A program made the translations under genes and the position numbers. Shown piece by piece: positions 35,954 through 49,700 of a stretch of DNA of 64,000 nt; within the stretch, counting starts at the first letter, position 1, and the number at the start of each line of letters is the position of its first letter. The notes under the pieces were generated by a model. The model searched no databases. It saw nothing but the letters and a program-made list of their open reading frames with translations, and had not been told where the DNA came from. Source of the DNA: Costus lasius (taxonomy: Eukaryota; Streptophyta; Magnoliopsida; Zingiberales; Costaceae); contig CM050451.1 of NCBI GenBank assembly GCA_027563935.2, positions 28,907,565 to 28,971,564 of the forward strand. Reading direction: 5' to 3'.

Positions 35954-37651
35954 TGTAGGGTCCCCTTCAAGGGGGAGCGCAAGCAGATAAAACCCCTTTC
36001 AAGAGGGGGGCGAAAACCCTAAGGGGGTGGCGCATGAAAAATCGCAAGCGGAAGCAAGGGTTTTCAAGATCTTAGCATGAACACATGATCAACTTTGATG
36101 AAGTTGAGATCCATACCATAGCCATCACGGTTAGATGGAATCTTGGAAGCAAAGGTGCAAGTGCTCCTTCTCCAAAGATAATCGCACACAAGGTGAAGAT
36201 GGCTTCTCCTTGGATCTCCTTGTGCTAGCAAGGATCTACAAGATGTCCTTGATCGAATGGTAGGATGATGAGATGCTTCCTTGGCCGAGCGCTCTTCCTT
36301 GTCGTTCACTTCCTTCCACACGAGATGGCAAGCAAGCAATGTCCAAGACCAAACGCAAATGCGTTTAGGCGATATTATGAAAATGGCGTTACATGACTTC
36401 CCAAAATGGAAAGTCATGAAGCCATGCTTCAATGCCAAAACGCCTCCCTTCATGAACCATGCGTTCACATAGTGAACCGGTTCAATCTATGGTTCAATTC
36501 GATTTGGCTCAAAGACCAAAATCAAACCAAGCCAAGCCAATACATGGTCTAGACCTTCTATGAACCTAATGGCTCAAGATCTAACCGTTCATCTCCTAAT
36601 GCTCTTGATCTCACCGATCTAGCATCTCCTCTCTCGATCGAAGCTTACCGATCTCAAGCCCTAATCAATCAAACATGATCAGACCAGATCTCACTTACAA
36701 TCAGAGTTTAAATCCCTTTAAACTGAATCAAAACAATTCAGTCCACACGATCTGACTCAAGAAAGCCATATCAACAAATTGTGCGACCCTGAGGGTTTCC
36801 TTTAAATGTCGGTAACGATAACTTACGTTATCACGATCAGTGAGGGGTATCTAGCAACACATCACTGTCTCCCGATATAAAGGAAATAGTCTTCCAAGAC
36901 TTCACCCAAAACATGGCACAAGTGTGAATCAAACTCACGAGGCATGCATGTTTCCTTTGCCACTGGATGTTCTTATTGGACAAGCATGTCAAGCCTGTAA
37001 CTCCAATACTATGAGCATGATTAGATCAGATGAACATAGTCATCTGGGTATGGCCATACACTATCTCAATCATCTCATACAGGGGGGCCCTTTAGAACAT
37101 CACACTCCTTGAACAAGGAGACGGCAATCCTTTATCTATCACTAGTGCCCTAACCTGACTCAAGCTCATCATCCAAGATAGTCTATAATCATTATGTTTC
37201 AAATGATATTGAACTACCTCAAAATAATGACAATCATCATTTAGAAACACAAGTGATCTCAAGTCAAAGGAAAATGTGCCACTTGCTGCTATCAAGGATT
37301 ATTCACATTGTGACAAACAATTGAATATCCTAGAAGGGTCTGTCCAGTACATCCAATGTACCCATGAGTCTACATCTTATTCCATGCTCGAAGCATCCTA
37401 TAAGATTAGCACACATATTAGTCTCAATCATATCAAGGCTGTCTCATGTTCACCAAGATATCTCGACTAAGGACATATAGCCTGTCAGCCTAGCTGAACA
37501 GCTTTGAGACATTATTCAGAAGTATACTTATTACAGCAGACAAGGTAACAACCTGAATAATAACCATGCCTTTATAAACATAAGAGTTTATTACATGATA
37601 CTTATACAATCCCAAGGCCTCAAACATTAGCCTTAAGGGCATACCCCAACA
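35954..37651 (-). mobile_element. A4 3' LTR (1698 bp)
   Basis: Left-hand LTR on the plus-strand map, reading TGTAGGG at the left and CCCCAACA at the right. GTATGGCCATAC at 37048-37059. The open frame at 36064-36468 (minus) is repeated in the other LTR only because the LTRs are nearly identical, and it is not kept in A1 or A2. Confidence 0.95.
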
Positions 37652-37652
37652 A

Positions 37653-37662
37653 TCTCCCACTT
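37653..37662 (-). promoter_or_regulatory. A4 polypurine tract
   Basis: Reads AAGTGGGAGA on the minus strand, one base from the 3' LTR. Confidence 0.85.
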
Positions 37663-37671
37663 GCACTTAAT

Positions 37672-40600
37672 CTAATGGTTGAGAAATCTCAAACCCATAT
37701 TATTACAGTGCTTCTCATGCTTCTGCTGCGCCAGAGGCTTGGTAAGCGGGTCTGCCAGATTGTCATCTGTATGAACCTTCCAAATCTTGATCTCGCCTCG
37801 ATCAATGATCTCCCGGATCAAGTGAAACCGTCTCTGTATGTGCTTGGACTTCTGGTGCGACCGTGGTTCCTTTGCTTGTGCGATTGCTCCAGTGTTATCA
37901 CAGAAGATAACCAAAGGATCTGCACTCGAAGGAACGACACCAAGTTCTCTCACGAACTTGCGAATCCAAACTGCCTCCTTGGATGCTTCCGAGGCTGCAA
38001 CATACTCGGCTTCTGTTGTGGAATCAGCAACAGTTGACTGTTTGAAACTCTTCCACACCACTGCTCCACCATTCAAGCTAAAAACATAGCCTGATTGCGA
38101 TCGGAAATCATCCTGGTCCGACTGGAACGAAGCGTCAGTATATCCTTCTATACTGAGTTCTTCCTGACCACCATATATCAAGAACATATCTTTGGTCCTC
38201 CGCAGATATTTTATAATGTTCTTGACTGCAATCCAGTGCGCCAAACCTGGATTACTTTGGAACCGACTGGTCACGCTTAACCCGTAAGCGACGTCTGGGC
38301 GGGTACACAACATCGCATACATTATGGACCCAATAGCCGAAGCATAAGGCGTATTGTCCATTTCATCTTTCTCAGTCTGTGTTTGTGGACACTGACTCTT
38401 CGAAAGATTCAGACCATGTCTGACTGGAAGATATCCACGTTTAGAATTCTCTAAATGGAATCTCTCCAGGACTTTATCGATGTAAGTACTCTGGCACAGC
38501 CCGAGAAGCCTCTTAGATCTATCCCGGTAGATCTTCACACCTAACACATAGGCTGCTTCTCCTAGATCTTTCATCTGGAAACATTTTCCTAACCATGCTT
38601 TAACAGCATGCAGTTCAGGAATATCATTTCCAATGATTAAGATATCATCGACGTAGAGGATTAGGAATGTAATTATGCTCCCACTAAACCTCTTATATAC
38701 ACACGGGTCATCTTCGTTCTTGATGAAACCAAACTCAGAGATTGAATCATCAAAACGAATGTTCCAGCTTCTAGATGCTTGCTTAAGTCCATAAATGGAC
38801 TTCTTTAACTTGCATATTTTATGACGATCTGATGGATCAGTGAAACCTTCCGGTTGTGTCATATACACATCCTCATCCAGATTTCCATTAAGGAAAGCTG
38901 TTTTCACATCCATCTGCCAGATCTCATAATCGTAATATGCAGCTATCGCGAAAAGAATCCGAATAGACTTAAACATGGCTACAGGAGAGAAAGTTTCATC
39001 ATAATCTATCCCATAGATTTGTTTGAAACCTTTCGCAACTAGCCTGCCTTTATAGGTAACTACGTTACCATCCATGTCAATCTTCTTCTTGAAGATCCAT
39101 TTACAGCCTATTGGGATTACTCCCGGAGGCGGATCAACCAAATCCCAGACCTGGTTATCTGACATGGAGTCCATCTCGGCTCGCATAGCTTCAAGCCATC
39201 TCGCTGACTCCGGTCCACTGACCGCATCCGCATAAGTTAGGGGTTCATCATTATCAATGATGTAGACTCCGTCATAGCGCTCAGGCTGTCGACGGATCCT
39301 TCCCGATCTTCGCGGTTCCCGTGTTATCTGAGCCTCAGGTTGTTCAATAACCTGATCCACCGGCTCAGGCTCATCCAACTGTGCTTGACTACTTTGTCCT
39401 TCTTCTGGAATCTCATCCAGCTTTATTTCTCTCCCACTGGCCTCTTGCAGAAGAAATTCCTTCTCAAGAAATATGGCCGTCCGAGCAACAAAAACCTTGT
39501 TCTCTTTGGGATCGTAGAAATAATAACCCTTAGTTTCCTTAGGGTAACCGACAAAGATACATTTCTCAGATCTGCTCTCCAGTTTCCCAGAGGCGAGCTT
39601 TTTGACATAAGCCTCGCAACCCCAGATCCTGATAAATGTCAAGCTAGGCTGTTTCCCATACCATAACTCATATGGCGTCTTTGAAACTGCCTTGGATGGC
39701 ACTCGGTTTAGTACCTTTGCAGCTGTCTCCAGTGCAAAACCCCAAAAGGAGTATGGAAGAGTAGCCTGACTCATCATAGAACGAACCATATCAAGTAACA
39801 TTCTATTTCTCCTCTCGGACACACCATTCCATTGCGGTGTTCCTGGCGGAGTGAGCTGTGAGATAATCCCACACTCCTTTAGATAGTCAGTAAATTCTCG
39901 ACTTAGGTATTCACCACCTCGATCAGAACGAAGTGCCTTGATATTTCGGCCTAGCTGATTTTGTACTTCATTCTTGAACTCTTAGAACTTGTCAAAAGAT
40001 TCACTCTTATGTCTCATAAGATAGACATAACCATACCTACTGAAATCATCAGTAAAGGTAATGAAGTACTGATAGCCACCTCTAGCATGTTTACTAAATG
40101 GCCCACACACATCACTGTGTATGAGGTCAAGTAAACCTGAAGCCCTTTGACCTTTGTTAGGAAAAGGTGACTTCGTCATTTTACCCATCAAACAAGCTTT
40201 GCATGTATCAATCTCCTTGTAGGAGAATGATCCCAGCAGTCCATGATCATGCAACCGCTTAATGCGCTTCTTGTTAATATGGCCTAAACGACTATGCCAT
40301 AGCAAGGTGCTGTCATCAGCATACTTGGCTTTCTTATTATCAATGTTTTGTATAGAATTTTCCATGTCCAACATGAATAACCCATTGTTAATTGAACCAG
40401 TTGCATACACAATATTATCTAGAGATAAAACACACTTTGAAATATTGCATTCAAAGGCAAATCCTTTCCTGACAAGAGCAGGAATAGAGATAATATTCTT
40501 GGTGATACTCGGTACAAAATAACAATTGTTTAATTCTAATACAATGCCAGATGGTAAAGAAATGAAATAGTCTCCTACAGCAACAGCAGCAACCCGTGCC

Positions 40601-41556
40601 CCGTTTCCAACGCGTAGGTCTACCTCATGCTGTGCCACCTGCCTTCTTCTCTTGAGTTCCTGTACATTTGAACAAATGTGAACTCCACATGCAGTGTCCA
40701 ACACCCATGATATAGAAGAAGATGAAACCATGACTTCTGTCACGTATATACCTGAGCCAGAAGCGATGCTTCCCCTCTTATCTCCTTGGAGCGCTTTACA
40801 GTACTTTTTCCAGTGACCCAGCTGGCCACAGTGGAAACACCTGTTGTCCTTCGACCGCTTCACCTTCTGTTTCAGCGCCTTACTGTAGTTCTTGACAGGG
40901 GCCTTGCCCTTCTTCCTGTTCTTCTTGTTCCTAGAAGGAACCATTAAGACAGAGGTTGAAGGCTTGCCCTTCAGAGTTTCCTCAGTAGTCAAGAGCATAT
41001 TCAGCAGCTCTGCCGGCGTACAATCGATTTTGTTCATATTAAAGTTAATGATGAACGCATCGAAAGAAGGCGGAAGAGACTGCAGAATAATATCTACAGC
41101 AAGCTCCTGGTTGATGGTATGCCCCAGTTTCTCCAAAGCCTCCTTGTGCCCAATCATCTTGAGCACGTGAGCTCCCACTGGGCTCCCCTCAGCCAGTTTG
41201 CTCTGAAAGAAGAGCTTCGTCAGATTATAGCGTTCTGTCCTCGCCTGTGCAGCATACAGCATCTTGAGGTTCGCTATAATCTCTATAGCCGACATATCCT
41301 CATGCTGACGCTGCAGCGGTGGCGTCATAGACGCTAGCATCAGGCAAGCGACATCAATGCTATCATTGACGTGCTTTTCATAGGCATCCCGAACCGCCCT
41401 TGCGGCGTTCGGAGCGGGCTGCGGCGGTATCGCCATCTCGAGGACATACAGTTTCCTCTCTGCCTTAAGAACGATCTTAAGGTGTCCGAACCAGTCAGAG
41501 AAGTTCGGCCCAGCAAACTTCTCCCTTTCCAGTAGGGATCGCACATTGAAGCTCAT
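37672..41556 (-). pseudogene. gag-pol: A4 Gag-Pol polyprotein with a single nonsense codon
   Basis: One continuous frame of 1294 codons apart from TAA at 39982-39984 (codon 525), where A1 and A2 have AAA (Lys) in the integrase core segment DKF-K-EFKNEV; this is an A-to-T transversion, not a methylation-type change. Upstream part (41556-39985): Gag, CCHC knuckle, protease DTA, HHCC zinc region and first integrase Asp. Downstream part: the other integrase Asp and Glu, RT with YVDD, and RNase H with intact DNTGA (unlike A1). With the stop, the element would make Gag, protease and a truncated integrase but no RT unless the stop is read through. Otherwise it is as well preserved as A1. Confidence 0.93.
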
Positions 41557-43334
41557 GGTGTTCGTTGCTGCAGGAATCTACAACAAGCAAGAACAGCAAG
41601 GTCAGTATCAATGTTCAGAATCAATCCAGGACTTAAGAAAGATTCTTTTCTCACTATTTTATCTGACTGAAAAATCCAGTAAACAGTCCGAAAGAGTAAC
41701 ACTCTTTTAGTGAGATGGGATCCAGATTTCATACTTGGTCTCCGCGTCCCGCTCAGGCGAGATAAGATGCACAGAGAAGACAAGCACTAATTTCTGGTAG
41801 GCTGTCCCAGCCAATCGCCAACCCGTGCGATTCCCCTTCACCTGGGCAATCCAGCAGACTGTGCCAACTGAGTTGGTACAACACAGTCTCTGATCCCTCA
41901 GATGGCTGCCTCCATGTGCTACCATATGCGCCACATATGTAGCCTACATGGTCAAGCTGACCCGACCTACTCCCTGGACCACCACGTGCTATGCTGAGCA
42001 ACGAGAAGCGATAAATCCCTTCTCTGTAACACGCAGGTGAAATCCAGCACCGTCTGAAGATAGATGGACGTGCCCACTGAGTGGGTACAACACGGCTCCA
42101 ACGATAGTCAGAACGGTGAGGTTTCGCGTCAGAAGGCTTTCCGAGCTTGATATGTTAGCGTTGGATTTTACCGGTCTTTTATCTTCTTAACTATCATACA
42201 TGTTCCTATGGTGATAGCAGAAGATAAACTCATGCATTTCTAATTATAAAACAATAAAGAGAAAGCATGTGATCTTATGTGGTAAATGCCCATGAACCCT
42301 AAGTAAGACCTTAATTTTACTTAAGTCTTCACTTGAGCTCCTTTCGCATCTCATCTGGTCCAACCCAGGGCCCTAGCGCCAAGAGCACCTCAGGTGCGCC
42401 ACCAGCTGAATGCCCCTCTTGGATGTGTGCCTTTGTGCTCTTGTCTAATCAAAATACATTTTGATCTATCTAGACAAGCTTTGACTCGCAGGTCAATTAT
42501 ACAATAGATTAATGGAAAAAGTGATTCGCAGATCACAATAATATTAACTTATAATTAACCAGGCACGCAGGCCCCAGCATAGCACACATTAGGGCAACCC
42601 ACATAAGATTAAATAAACAAGCATATGGTCTCAATCATCATGTGATCCAATCAAGAAATTAAATTTTGAAAACCCCATAGGCATCAATTTTAACTTCCTT
42701 ATGTGTCCTACAACCTTACAATGGTCCATTGATAGGGATCCACTCATCCATCTAGTTAGATCCCCTGCCCTTGCATGCACCGAGTCCTAACTGACCCGAG
42801 TTGACCTAATGGTCAACCATGCATGCGCTAAGGGCTGAACAGCTTTCAAGAGTTCTGGCAAGCGGGTGTGACCCCGGGCCTAACTCAAGAGTGTTCACTG
42901 GTTGTCTCAACCAGACCTCGCTACACGCCTAAGATGCAATCGACCTATGGCCACCTCGTGCTTGCGCACAGGTGCCATCTGGTCGATCCATCTAGGCTGT
43001 CAGATGGTCTGATCAGACTAATGGATCTAACCTAGAGGTGACTTCAGCCCCATCAACCCATCTAAGGGTTTATAGTAGGCGCCACTTTAGATCTAGTTAT
43101 AGGCGCGCAAGTTAGGTTTTGTTTTGAAAAACAACATAAACAAAGCGCCAATAGAAGACATGCGACATCATGAACAAACTACATGCGCTAAGAGAAGTAA
43201 ACATCTTACTTTCGCATGAAGAAATAACATGTCAATTTTCGCATGTGAACAAGATCTAAGCATAAGCAAACATATAGATGCGCAAACATGGATCACATCA
43301 TATATTAAGCAATCATATTAACATGCTTCAACCT
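41557..43334 (-). other. A4 leader (untranslated, 1.78 kb)
   Basis: The only uninterrupted full Cop-A leader in the window. It has hairpins at 42073-42085 (CCCAC-TCA-GTGGG read on the minus strand) and 41864-41876 (CCAAC-TCA-GTTGG, extended by AGACTGTG/CACAGTCT). No conserved frame; the small frames at 41553-42001 overlap hairpin sequence and are not kept with coding constraint. Confidence 0.8.
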
Positions 43335-43346
43335 GCTCTGATACCA
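43335..43346 (-). promoter_or_regulatory. A4 primer-binding site
   Basis: GCTCTGATACCA on the plus strand, i.e. TGGTATCAGAGC on the minus strand, two bases from the 5' LTR. Confidence 0.92.
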
Positions 43347-43348
43347 AT

Positions 43349-45046
43349 TGTAGGGTCCCCTTCAAGGGGGAGCGCAAGCAGATAAAACCCCTTTCAAGAG
43401 GGGGGCGAAAACCCTAAGGGGGTGGCGCATGAAAAATCGCAAGCAGAAGCAAGGGTTTTCAAGATCTTAGCATGAACACATGATCAACTTTGATGAAGTT
43501 GAGATCCATACCATAGCCATCACGGTTAGATGGAATCTTGGAAGCAAAGGTGCAAGTGCTCCTTCTCCAAAGATAATCGCACACAAGGTGAAGATGGCTT
43601 CTCCTTGGATCTCCTTGTGCTAGCAAGGATCTACAAGATGTCCTTGATCGAATGGTAGGATGATGAGATGCTTCCTTGGCCGAGCGCTCTTCCTTGTCGT
43701 TCACTTCCTTCCACACGAGATGGCAAGCAAGCAATGTCCAAGACCAAACGCAAATGCGTTTAGGCGATATTATGAAAATGGCGTTACATGACTTCCCAAA
43801 ATGGAAAGTCATGAAGCCATGCTTCAATGCCAAAACGCCTCCCTTCATGAACCATGCGTTCACATAGTGAACCGGTTCAATCTATGGTTCAATTCGATTT
43901 GGCTCAAAGACCAAAATCAAACCAAGCCAAGCCAATACATGGTCTAGACCTTCTATGAACCTAATGGCTCAAGATCTAACCGTTCATCTCCTGATGCTCT
44001 TGATCTCACCGATCTAGCATCTCCTCTCTCGATCGAAGCTTACCGATCTCAAGCCCTAATCAATCAAACATGATCAGACCAGATCTCACTTACAATCAGA
44101 GTTTAAATCCCTTTAAACTGAATCAAAACAATTCAGTCCACACGATCTGACTCAAGAAAGCCATATCAACAAATTGTGCGACCCTGAGGGTTTCCTTTAA
44201 ATGTCGGTAACGATAACTTACGTTATCACGATCAGTGAGGGGTATCTAGCAACACATCACTGTCTCCCGATATAAAGGAAATAGTCTTCCAAGACTTCAC
44301 CCAAAACATGGCACAAGTGTGAATCAAACTCACGAGGCATGCATGTTTCCTTTGCCACTGGATGTTCTTATTGGACAAGCATGTCAAGCCTGTAACTCCA
44401 ATACTATGAGCATGATTAGATCAGATGAACATAGTCATCTGGGTATGGCCATACACTATCTCAATCATCTCATACAGGGGGGCCCTTTAGAACATCACAC
44501 TCCTTGAACAAGGAGACGGCAATCCTTTATCTATCACTAGTGCCCTAACCTGACTCAAGCTCATCATCCAAGATAGTCTATAATCATTATGTTTCAAATG
44601 ATATTGAACTACCTCAAAACAATGACAATCATCATTTAGAAACACAAGTGATCTCAAGTCAAAGGAAAATGTGCCACTTGCTGCTATCAAGGATTATTCA
44701 CATTGTGACAAACAATTGAATATCCTAGAAGGGTCTGTCCAGTACATCCAATGTACCCATGAGTCTACATCTTATTCCATGCTCGAAGCATCCTATAAGA
44801 TTAGCACACATATTAGTCTCAATCATATCAAGGCTGTCTCATGTTCACCAAGATATCTCGACTAAGGACATATAGCCTGTCAGCCTAGCTGAACAGCTTT
44901 GAGACATTATTCAGAAGTATACTTATTACAGCAGACAAGGTAACAACCTGAATAATAACCATGCCTTTATAAACATAAGAGTTTATTACATGATACTTAT
45001 ACAATCCCAAGGCCTCAAACATTAGCCTTAAGGGCATACCCCAACA
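43349..45046 (-). mobile_element. A4 5' LTR (1698 bp)
   Basis: Nearly identical to 35954-37651; same ends and the same palindrome (44443-44454). It ends at CCCCAACA followed by the target duplication GTGAG. Confidence 0.95.
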
Positions 45047-45388
45047 GTGAGGATAACTTATGACACCAAGTCATAGCCTCACAGCGGGTCTTTCCAGTAT
45101 ATCCTCCAATGATATACCCATGTGTCTGCGTTAGCACCACGTACCTAACCAGCTCACATACCAGTCTCACAAGTACCATAGCTGTCCCATATCCACTAAG
45201 GTACATCGACTGGGGACAATAGTTTGAGCACAGATCCAATCTATCTCCAGGGACATTATCATGTCAGTACATGTGCGCAGATGTAAACAAACATTGATAA
45301 TGACAATGCCAGAATGATATATATAAATATCAAAGTCAAGTAGTACATAAGTGGACCAAAACTAGGTCCTAGGGCATATACACCAACA

Positions 45389-46748
45389 GTTCAGCCCTTG
45401 GCGCATGCATGGTTGACCATTAGGTCAACTCAAGTCAGTTAGGACTTGGTGCATGCAAGGGCAGTGGATCTAACTAGACATGATGAGTGGATCCCTATCA
45501 ATGGACCGTTGTAAGGTTGTAGGGCATATAAGAAAATTAAAATTGAGGCCAATGGGTTTTCAAAATTTTATTTTCTTATTATTATTGGATCACATGTTTG
45601 ATTGGATGCCATGTGCTTGTTTATTTCATCTTATGTGGGTTGCCCTTTAATGTGTGCTGTGCTGGGGCCTGCGAGCCTGGTTAATTGTAAATTAATATTT
45701 ATTTGTGATCTGCGAATCACATTGTATTTAATTTATAAGTGTAATTGACCTGCGTGTCAATCTTGTCTAGATAGATTAATTTGTAATTTAATCAGACAAG
45801 AGCACAAAGCACACATGGCAGAGGCGTATGCAGCAGTGGCTTGACCAGGTGGGAGGTCTAGGGTTCGACCCTATGACAGGCGCATTTACCTGGTGGGCGC
45901 ACCTTGAGCTGCAATGGGCGCTTGGGCCCTGGGTTGGGCCAGATGAGAATAAAAAGCCCCATGAAGAAAGCAAGTGAAGACTTAATTTAGATTAAGGTCT
46001 TACTTAGGCTTAATGGGCTTTTACCACATAAGATCCATGCTTTCTTTTATTGTTTAATAATTAGAATTGCATGAGTTATTTATCTTCTGCTATAGCCATA
46101 GGATTTGCCTGATAGTAAGAAGATAAAAGACCGATAAAATCCAACGCTAAATATCAAGCACGTAATGCCTTCTGGCGCGAAACCTCACTGTTCTGACTAT
46201 CGTTGGGGCCGTGTTGTACCCACTCAGTGGGCACGCCCATCTATCTTCAGACGGTGTGTGATTTCACCTGCGTGTTACAGAGAAGGGATTTATCGCTTCT
46301 CGTTGCTCAGCATAGCACGTGGTGGTCCAGGGAGTAGGTCAGGTCAGCTTGACCATGTAGGCTACATATGGGGCATATGTTAGCTATATGGAGGCAGCCA
46401 TCTGTGGGATCAGAGACTGTGTTGTACCAACTCAGTTGGCACAGTCTGCTGGATTGCCCAGATGAAGGGGAATCGCATGGGTTGGCGATTGGCAGGGACT
46501 GCCTACCAGAGATTAGTGCTTGTACTCTCTGTGCATCTTATCTCGCCTGAGCGGGACGCGGAGACCAAGTATAAAATCTGGATCCCATCTCACTAAAAGA
46601 GTGTCACTCTTTCGGACTGTTTTAATGGATTTTTCAGTCAGATAAAATAGTGAGAAAAGAATCTTTCTTAAGTCCTGGATTGATTCTAAACATTGATACT
46701 GACCTTGCTGTTCTTGCATTGTTGTAGATTCCTGCAGCAACGAACACC
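45389..46748 (+). other. A2 leader, part 2
   Basis: Continuation of the leader after B5, starting with the duplicated GTTCA. Hairpins: CCCAC-TCA-GTGGG at 46219-46231; CCAAC-TCA-GTTGG at 46427-46439 inside a longer 34-nt stem at 46414-46447; CTCGC-CTGA-GCGGG at 46542-46555. No conserved reading frame. Confidence 0.85.
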
Positions 46749-49700
46749 ATGAGCTTCAATGTGCGATCCCTACTGGAAAGGGAGAAGTTTGCTGGGCCAA
46801 ACTTCTCAGACTGGTACGGACACCTTAAGATTGTTCTTAAGGCAGAGAGGAAACTGTATGTCCTCGAGACGGCAATACCGCCTCAACCCGCAGCGAACGC
46901 CGCAAGGGCGGTTCGTGAAGCCTATGAAAAGCATGTCAATGATAGCATTGATGTCGCTTGCCTGATGCTAGCGTCTATGACGCCACCGCTGCAGCGTCAG
47001 CATGAGGATATGTCTGCTATGGAAATCATAGCAAACCTCAAGATGCTATATGCTGCACAGGCGAGGACTGAACACTATAATCTGACCAAGCTTTTCTTTC
47101 AGAGCAAACTGGCTGAAGGGAGTCCAGTGGGAGCTCATGTGCTCAAGATGATTGGGCACAAAGAAGCTCTAGAGAAACTGGGGCATACCATCAATCAGGA
47201 GCTTGCTGTAGACATTATTCTGCAGTCTCTCCCGCCCTCTTTCGATGCGTTCATTATTAACTTTAATATGAACAAAATCGATTGTACCCCGGCAGAGTTG
47301 CTGAATATGCTCTTGACTACGGAGGAGACTCTGAAGGGAAAGCCTTCAACCTCTATCTTGATGTTCCCTTCCAGGAACAAGAAGAAGGGGAAGAAGGGCA
47401 AAGCCCCAGTCAAGAACTACAATAAGGCTCTGAAACAGAAGGTTAAGCGGTCGAAGGAATACAGATGTTTCCACTGTGGCCAGCTAGGTCACTGGAAAAA
47501 GGACTGTAAAGCGCTCCAAGGAGACAAGAAGGGAAGCATCGCTTCTGGCTCAGGTATATTTGTGACTGAGGTCATGATATCTTCTTCTATTTCATGGGTG
47601 TTGGACACTGCATGTGGAGTTCACATTTGTTCAAATGTACAGGAACTCAAGAGAAGAAGACAGGTGGGACAGCATGAGGTGGACCTACGAGTTGGAAACG
47701 GGGCACGGGTTGCTGTTGTTGCTGTAGGGGAAAATTACATCTCATTACCATCTGGACTTGTATTAGAATTAAACAATTGTTATTTTGTTCCTAGCATTAC
47801 CAAGAATATTATCTCTATTCCTGCTCTTGTCAGGAAAGGGTTTTCCTTTGAATGCAATATTTCAAAGTGTATTATTTCTTTGGATAATATTGTTTATGCT
47901 ACTGGTTCAATTAACAATGGGCTATTCATGTTGGACATGGAATGTTCTATACAAAATATTGATAATAAGAAAGCCGAGTATGCTGACGATAGCACCTTGC
48001 TATGGCATAGTCGTTTAGGCCATATTAACAAGAAACGCATTAAGCGGTTGCATGACAATGGACTGCTGGGATCATTCTCCTATGAGGAGATTGATACATG
48101 CAAAGCTTGTTTAATGGGTAAAATGACGAAGGCTCCTTTTCCTCACAAAGGTCAAAGGGCTTCGGGTTTACTTGACCTTATACACAGTGATGTGTGTGGG
48201 CCATTTAGTAAACATGCCAGAGGTGGCTATTCGTACTTCATTACCTTTACTGATGATTTCAGTAGATATGGGTATGTCTATTTAATGAGACATAAGAGTG
48301 AATCTTTTGACAAGTTCAAAGAATTCAAAAATGAAGTACAGAATCAGCTAGGCCGAAATATCAAGGCACTTCGTTCTGATCGAGGTGGAGAATACTTGAG
48401 TCATGCGTTTACTGACTATCTGAAGGAGTGTGGGATTATCTCACAGCTCACTCCGCCAGGAACACCGCAATGGAATGGTGTGTCCGAGAGGAGAAATAGA
48501 ACGTTACTTGATATGGTTCGTTCTATGATGAGTCAGGCTACTCTACCTTACTCCTTTTGGGGATTTGCACTGGAAACAGCTGCAAAGGTACTAAACCGAG
48601 TGCCATCCAAGGCAGTTTCAAAGACTCCATATGAATTATGGTATGGGAAACAGCCGAGCTTGACATTTATTAAGATCTGGGGTTGCGAGGCTTATGTCAA
48701 AAAGCTCGCCTCTGGGAAACTAGAGAGCAGATCTGAGAAATGTATCTTTGTCGGTTACCCTAAGGAAACTAAGGGTTATTATTTCTACGATCCCAAAGAG
48801 AACAAGGTATTTGTTGCTCGGACGGCCATTTTTCTTGAGAAGGAGTTTCTTCTGCAAGAGGCCAGTGGGAGAGAAATAAAGCTGGATGAGAATCCAGAGG
48901 AAGGACAAAGTAGTCAAGCACAGTTGGATGAGCCTGAGCCGGTAGAACAGGTTACTGAACAACCTGAGGCTCAGATATCACGGGAACCGCGTAGATCGGG
49001 AAGGATCCGTCGACAGCCTGAGCGCTATGACGGAGTCTACATCATTGACAATGATGAACCCCTCACTTATGCGGATGCGGTCAGTGGACCGGAGTCAGCT
49101 AGATGGCTTGAAGCTATGCGAGCCGAGATGGACTCCATGTCAGATAACCAAGTTTGGGATTTGGTTGATCCGCCTCCGGGAGTAATCCCTATAGGCTGTA
49201 AATGGATCTTCAAGAAGAAGATTGACATGGATGGTAACGTGGTTACCTATAAAGGCAGGCTAGTTGCGAAAGGTTTCAAACAAATCTACGGGATAGATTA
49301 TGATGAAACTTTCTCACCTGTAGCTATGTTTAAGTCTATTCGGATTCTTTTCGCGATAGCAGCATATTACGATTATGAGATCTGGCAGATGGATGTGAAA
49401 ACGGCTTTCCTTAATGGAAAACTGAATGAGGATGTGTATATGACACAACCTGAAGGTTTCACGAATCCATCAGATCGTCACAAAATATGCAAGTTAAAGA
49501 AGTCCATTTATGGACTTAAACAAGCATCTAGACGCTGGAATATTCATTTTGATGAATCAATCAGTGAATTTGGTTTCATCAAGAATGAAGATGACCCATG
49601 TGTATATAAGAGGTTTAGTGGGAGCGTGATTACTTTCCTAGTCCTCTACGTCGATGATATCTTGATCATTGGAAACGATATTCCTGAACTGCATGCTGTT

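Larger units (their letters stand above)
35954..45046 (-). mobile_element. A4: young full-length Cop-A element in B5
   Basis: Complete 9093-bp element on the minus strand: 5' LTR 43349-45046, primer site, leader, polyprotein, polypurine tract, 3' LTR 35954-37651. Target duplication GTGAG at 35949-35953 and 45047-45051. Both LTRs are 1698 bp and I find only three differences by eye (near 36052/43447, 36597/43992 and 37231/44626). It is the youngest insertion in the window. Its polyprotein has one nonsense codon. Confidence 0.97.
34401..45388 (-). mobile_element. B5: solo Cop-B LTR, minus strand, split by A4
   Basis: Left part 34401-35953 and right part 45052-45388 join into one Cop-B LTR of about 1.89 kb in reverse orientation, close to B4. 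Target duplication GTTCA flanks it exactly (34396-34400, 45389-45393) inside the A2 leader. No internal Cop-B sequence is present, so it is a solo LTR. It holds GTATGGCCATAC at 35706-35717 and a minus-strand TATA run at 34863-34870. Frames near 34326-34876 are LTR shadows. Confidence 0.93.

Noticed and set aside
36064..36468. 134-aa minus-strand open frame, repeated identically at 43459-43863
   Set aside because: It lies wholly inside the two near-identical A4 LTRs; the equivalent Cop-A LTR sequence in A1 and A2 does not keep the frame, so it is not under coding constraint.
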